From NCBI GenBank assembly GCA_045534225.1, contig JAZSJJ010000009.1, positions 97,052-161,051 on the forward strand: a stretch of DNA of 64,000 bases, in the 5' to 3' direction. Both the position numbers and the translations under genes were made by a program. Shown in pieces: positions 60,940 through 64,000 of this stretch. Origin of the DNA: UMGS1649 sp045534225 (lineage in GTDB: Bacteria > Bacillota > Clostridia > TANB77 > CAG-465). Below the pieces are notes generated by a model. It was not told the DNA's origin and made no database searches. It saw only the letters and a program-made list of their open reading frames with translations. Position 1 is the first letter of the stretch, and every line of letters begins with the position of its first letter.

Positions 60940-61488
60940 TTAAACTTCTTTATTTTCGTTTGGTGTGTATACTCCCTTAACTCTTACATTAACATTTTCT
61001 ACTGCAACTGTTGTTTGTTTAAGAACAGTATCTTTAATATCCGCTTGGATTTTAGATGTAATATCTGTTATTACTGTATCTTGTAATACATAAACATATA
61101 AATCTACACCTACACCAGTTTCTCTTAATTTAATATTTACCTTTGCTGTTTTTATTCCATTATATTTTTTAGCAACATTCATTACTATACTTTCAAATGT
61201 TTGTGTAGAAATATGTACATCACCTATTTTAAGTTCTAATACAACTCCACTCTTAACATCATCATTTAGATTACCACTTAATGCAACTGAAAGTACACCA
61301 AATAATCCATATACTGCAAGTACTACTAGAGATGTTATTTGTAGTGCCTTGTTTCCTATAATATATTCTAAAATTCTAGCGAATCTTATAACATTGCCAT
61401 TACCTGAAACCGCAAGTAATAAGCAACCTGCAGTAACAACTGCAAATACGCCTAAAATTACTAACATTGTTCTTAAAAAGTTTTTCAT
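60940..61488 (-). CDS. amaP: Alkaline shock response membrane anchor protein AmaP
   Basis: 182 residues: two N-terminal membrane helices (about 7-29 and 48-70) and an Asp23/Gls24-like domain (GDVHISTQTFESIVMNVAKKYNGIKTAKVNIKLRETGVGVDLYVYV). AmaP anchors Asp23 to the membrane in Staphylococcus. Upstream of DUF2273, nusB, xseA and xseB, the usual clostridial order. Confidence 0.88.
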   Translation of the reverse strand: MKNFLRTMLVILGVFAVVTAGCLLLAVSGNGNVIRFARILEYIIGNKALQITSLVVLAVYGLFGVLSVALSGNLNDDVKSGVVLELKIGDVHISTQTFESIVMNVAKKYNGIKTAKVNIKLRETGVGVDLYVYVLQDTVITDITSKIQADIKDTVLKQTTVAVENVNVRVKGVYTPNENKEV

Positions 61489-61537
61489 ATTAATCCCTCC
61501 AAAAATTCAGTATAATTATATCACATAATATAAAAAA

Positions 61538-61562
61538 TGCCACTATTTTTAGTGACATTTTT
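61538..61562 (-). terminator. Terminator of the pilin-like gene
   Basis: ATGTCACTA-AAAA-TAGTGGCAT (one G-U) followed by TTTTTTATA on the minus strand. Confidence 0.9.
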
Positions 61563-61573
61563 GTAATTTATGT

Positions 61574-62668
61574 TTATTTTACTAAACTAAAATCTGTTGT
61601 TGTTCCAACTGTTGCTGGTATTGATGCTTTTAGGCATACTACTGGACGAATGCCGTAAGCGGTAAAGTATGCATTTGTTCCGCCAACATGATCAAAACCA
61701 ACATAACATGTAAGATGACTTTCTCTATGTGGAGATGCTAACCAAATAGCTGCATTATATTCGTTATTCCAAATATATAAATCATCCGTACTTGTTATTT
61801 CTATTTCATGTGTTCCATTTACAGCATATCCACCTGTTTGAGTTGTTAAATTCAATTCTACATTGTATATTTCTTCGTTTCCTATGGCTTCTCTTTTAGA
61901 GTTCCAACTTGCTACAAACATTTCTGCTGTTGGTGTTCCTATTGCGCCTACCACATATGATTTGTAATTTTCTGTTGCATTCTTAAATACACTCCAATAA
62001 GTTTCATCTAAAAAATATGAAACACATCTCCCATTTGGATTAGTTGAATAATTGCTCCAATTAGCCATCCATAATGTCGGATTTTGTATTGTTCCAGTAG
62101 TTGTTGGGCCATGATTTTCTTCCCAACATATATTTCCCACATCTTTAGTTTCATTATCTATTGTTAGACTAACTTTAGCTATTGTCGCTTCTGGTATAGT
62201 AGTTGGAACTTTATCATACTCCAATTTTTCGCTTGCTATTAAATATACATATTCATTTGTATGATAAAAAACTTTCCAATCAGTAACTCCATTTGCTTCA
62301 TAATCTACGGTTTTACCATAATCTGCTGCACTTGTTATAAGCTCTCCTAATGTTAAATTATTCTTATTCTTTACGCTTACTCCCGTATCTGTTACAGTTA
62401 TATTCCACTTATCTGATGTTACTCCTTGTTCAGATAATTTTGTTGTCACTTCTGTTTCTAATGCACTTCCTCTTTTTCCATCCATAAATGCATCTGACCA
62501 AATTAACGCAGCTAAATCTTGTACTTGTCTTTCATTAGATAAATCTACAGCTTCGCTAGCTCTATTTATTATTCCTGTATTACTAAGTGTAATAACTACA
62601 CTTGCTGCTAGTATTATCATGACAATTATTGTAATAACTAATACTATTAAAGATATACCTTTTTTCAT
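61574..62668 (-). CDS. Pilin-like surface protein of the RPVVCLK type
   Basis: 364 residues from the ATG at 62666-62668, which follows AAAGGAGGAACAA; an upstream in-frame start lies before this site. KKGISLIVLVITIIVMIILA helix (Val5), stalk (LIWSDAFMDGKRGSALE), then a C-terminal domain of about 270 residues with LTLGELITSAADYGKTVDYEANGVTDWKVFY, VVGAIGTPTAEMFVASWN and GIRPVVCLKASIPA, shared with the CGG-containing gene at 10-11 kb. It lies behind a PilC/GspF-type gene, the best clue that this family is handled by a type IV pilus-like machine. Confidence 0.8.
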   Translation of the reverse strand: MKKGISLIVLVITIIVMIILAASVVITLSNTGIINRASEAVDLSNERQVQDLAALIWSDAFMDGKRGSALETEVTTKLSEQGVTSDKWNITVTDTGVSVKNKNNLTLGELITSAADYGKTVDYEANGVTDWKVFYHTNEYVYLIASEKLEYDKVPTTIPEATIAKVSLTIDNETKDVGNICWEENHGPTTTGTIQNPTLWMANWSNYSTNPNGRCVSYFLDETYWSVFKNATENYKSYVVGAIGTPTAEMFVASWNSKREAIGNEEIYNVELNLTTQTGGYAVNGTHEIEITSTDDLYIWNNEYNAAIWLASPHRESHLTCYVGFDHVGGTNAYFTAYGIRPVVCLKASIPATVGTTTDFSLVK

Positions 62669-62690
62669 TTGTTCCTCCTTTTTATATAAA

Positions 62691-62724
62691 AAGCAAGGCA
62701 TAAATATTGTGTTTTACCTTGCTT
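62691..62724 (-). terminator. Hairpin between the PilC-like gene and its pilin-like gene
   Basis: AAGCAAGG pairs with CCTTGCTT across an 18-base loop, then TTTTATATAA just before the pilin Shine-Dalgarno. Possible attenuator. Confidence 0.65.
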
Positions 62725-62737
62725 GTATATCGTTATC

Positions 62738-63958
62738 TTACATTCCTTCCATAAGGAATCCACCCATGTATACATCCATAAGCGGAACCATAACTACTAT
62801 TACGAAGAATATTAGTACGATACCAACAAATACGTATGTTACATCTGGTAATACTTTTATTGTTTTTTGTATTGACTCATCTATTTCTTGACGAATATAC
62901 TCTTCAACCTTGTCCATCATTTCTACAAGGTCGGATTGCATTCCTATCTTAAGCATTTCTATAGCCATTACCGGGAATGCTTTATCTGCTTCAAATGGAT
63001 CTATCCATGAACCACCGGCTTGTAATTGGTTCTTACCGGTTTCAACCAACGATAGGAAATAATAGTTGGTTGTTACAGATTTAGCACTTTCCAAGCTTTC
63101 CTGTATTCTCTGTCCATTTCTTAAATTTAGAAGCATCGCTTTAAAAAACTTGCTTGCTATAATATTTAAGTTTAATGTTCCTATTACAGGGAGTTTAATC
63201 TTCATTTTATCCCATTCATATCTACCTATAGATGTAGATAGATAAACCTTAAATATTCCATATATAGCAGCTCCTAACATTACTACTATATACCAGTACT
63301 TAACAATTGCTTTAGATAAATTAAGCGCCCACATTGTTGCTGGTGGCAATGCTTTTTGCACACCAAACATATCGTATACATTTTGAATTAACGGTACACC
63401 ATATAACAACGCTGCTATCATGGCTATCCATATACCTAAAAACATTAATACTTTTGGTAATAATATACCTTTTATTTGTTTCTTTAGGTTTATTTCACTT
63501 TCCATGAAGTCTCTAGCGTGTAGTAGTGCCATATCTAGAGAGCCCGAGTTTTCTCCAACTCTAATGAAGTTTATATATAGCGGTGGAAATATTTTTGGAT
63601 ATTGCGCCATCATTTCATGTATTGATGCACCACCTTCTACACCTATTAATATATTCTCTATTGTTTCTTTTAATTTCTTATTTTGAGTACTATTATATAA
63701 CGATTCTAATGTTGCTATATTGTTAAACTTAGCTTTTTTTAGAACGTACATACTGTTAGTCATTACAAGTATGTCCTTAGGTTTAGGCATTTGAAAATCT
63801 ATTTCAATTCCTAATTTAGAAGCAGCAGTTTGCTTTTGTTTAATTTCTGCCTTTTTCTTAATATCTGCTATTCTTTGTCTCTCTAAATCTTTTTGAATTT
63901 TATCTAGCTTAGAGTGATCTACCTTCTTCTTAGATTCAGATATTAATTTTTCTCTCAT
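62738..63958 (-). CDS. PilC/GspF-type inner-membrane assembly platform protein
   Basis: 406 residues. Two repeated T2SF domains, each with a cytoplasmic helical bundle and membrane helix: first LLHARDFMESEINLKKQIKGILLPKVLMFLGIW, second VETGKNQLQAGGSW...FPVMAIEMLKIGMQSDLVEMMDKVEEYIRQEIDESIQK, with the family's final helix VFVGIVLIFFVIVVMVPLMDVYMG. Anchors the assembly ATPase in type IV pilus or type II secretion machines. A pilin-like gene follows 70 bases later; the ATPase gene is probably just beyond the window edge. Confidence 0.9.
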   Translation of the reverse strand: MREKLISESKKKVDHSKLDKIQKDLERQRIADIKKKAEIKQKQTAASKLGIEIDFQMPKPKDILVMTNSMYVLKKAKFNNIATLESLYNSTQNKKLKETIENILIGVEGGASIHEMMAQYPKIFPPLYINFIRVGENSGSLDMALLHARDFMESEINLKKQIKGILLPKVLMFLGIWIAMIAALLYGVPLIQNVYDMFGVQKALPPATMWALNLSKAIVKYWYIVVMLGAAIYGIFKVYLSTSIGRYEWDKMKIKLPVIGTLNLNIIASKFFKAMLLNLRNGQRIQESLESAKSVTTNYYFLSLVETGKNQLQAGGSWIDPFEADKAFPVMAIEMLKIGMQSDLVEMMDKVEEYIRQEIDESIQKTIKVLPDVTYVFVGIVLIFFVIVVMVPLMDVYMGGFLMEGM

Positions 63959-64000
63959 TGCTTTTACTTCAATTGGCTGTATTCAAGTCGGAGGCCAAGC

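Noticed and set aside
63964..64000. C-terminal end of a gene upstream of the PilC-like gene (ending SQLK-stop or a different frame)
   Set aside because: Only about 37 bases are visible and two frames are possible, so no product can be supported.
1..64000. CRISPR arrays, insertion sequences, integrases, att sites or a replication origin
   Set aside because: No regularly spaced repeats, transposase or recombinase frames, flanking duplications or DnaA-box clusters were seen.

Overview
The window is AT-rich DNA from a Gram-positive, spore-lineage, anaerobic Firmicute, most likely an uncultured gut-type member of Clostridia. Evidence: consensus SigA promoters and strong AGGAGG ribosome binding sites; SpoVS next to YmdB; a PerR-rubrerythrin pair; GatCAB; dimeric glycyl-tRNA synthetase; the AmaP-DUF2273-NusB-XseA-XseB stress/DNA cluster; a CBS-type pyrophosphatase; and a tmRNA with a clostridial-style 9-residue tag. 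No gene-free stretch exceeds 300 bases; the gaps hold promoters, leaders and terminators, listed below.

Layout. 0-11 kb: FAD oxidoreductase start, htrA-response regulator-histidine kinase operon, two pilin-like genes behind a CBS pyrophosphatase, perR-rbr, three accessory genes, a third pilin-like gene. 11-29.8 kb: mostly housekeeping (gatC-gatA-proS-gatB, recO, era, pgm, spoVS, ymdB, tRNA-Glu, an O-antigen-ligase-like protein, an RluA-family synthase, asd), interrupted by single accessory genes. 30-47 kb: another pilin-like gene and a type IV secretion cluster (four VirB2-like proteins, PrgI/VirB3-like, a split VirB4, VirB6-like, a CHAP hydrolase), with no relaxase, coupling protein or integrase in the window. 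47-64 kb: M23 peptidase, two-OB SSB-like protein, TraX-like protein, pgi, an accessory operon, tmRNA, a REC/pseudo-kinase, two glycosyltransferase-type genes, glyS, xseB, xseA, nusB, amaP, the last pilin-like gene and a PilC/GspF-type protein.

Main observation. Reading every CCG/CGG triplet by eye, I find the codon CGG in frame nowhere in roughly 17,800 codons of core genes except at five places. At each of those the reading frame breaks and is restored by skipping exactly the C of CGG: one pilin-like gene, virB4, xseA (twice) and nusB. In the four recognisable contexts the next codon (GGN) supplies a conserved glycine. CGG does occur in a second class of genes: short accessory genes of unknown function with visibly more G+C-rich codon choice. 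There, 7 of 8 CGG codons fall within codons 6-20, and a +1 shift at the first CGG would end translation early. The window therefore suggests that CGG is unassigned or starved in this organism and acts as a +1 recoding signal. Core genes would need the shift, while accessory genes would need CGG to be read as arginine. The pattern is read directly from the sequence. The mechanism, and the idea of a switch set by a CGG-reading tRNA, are inference.
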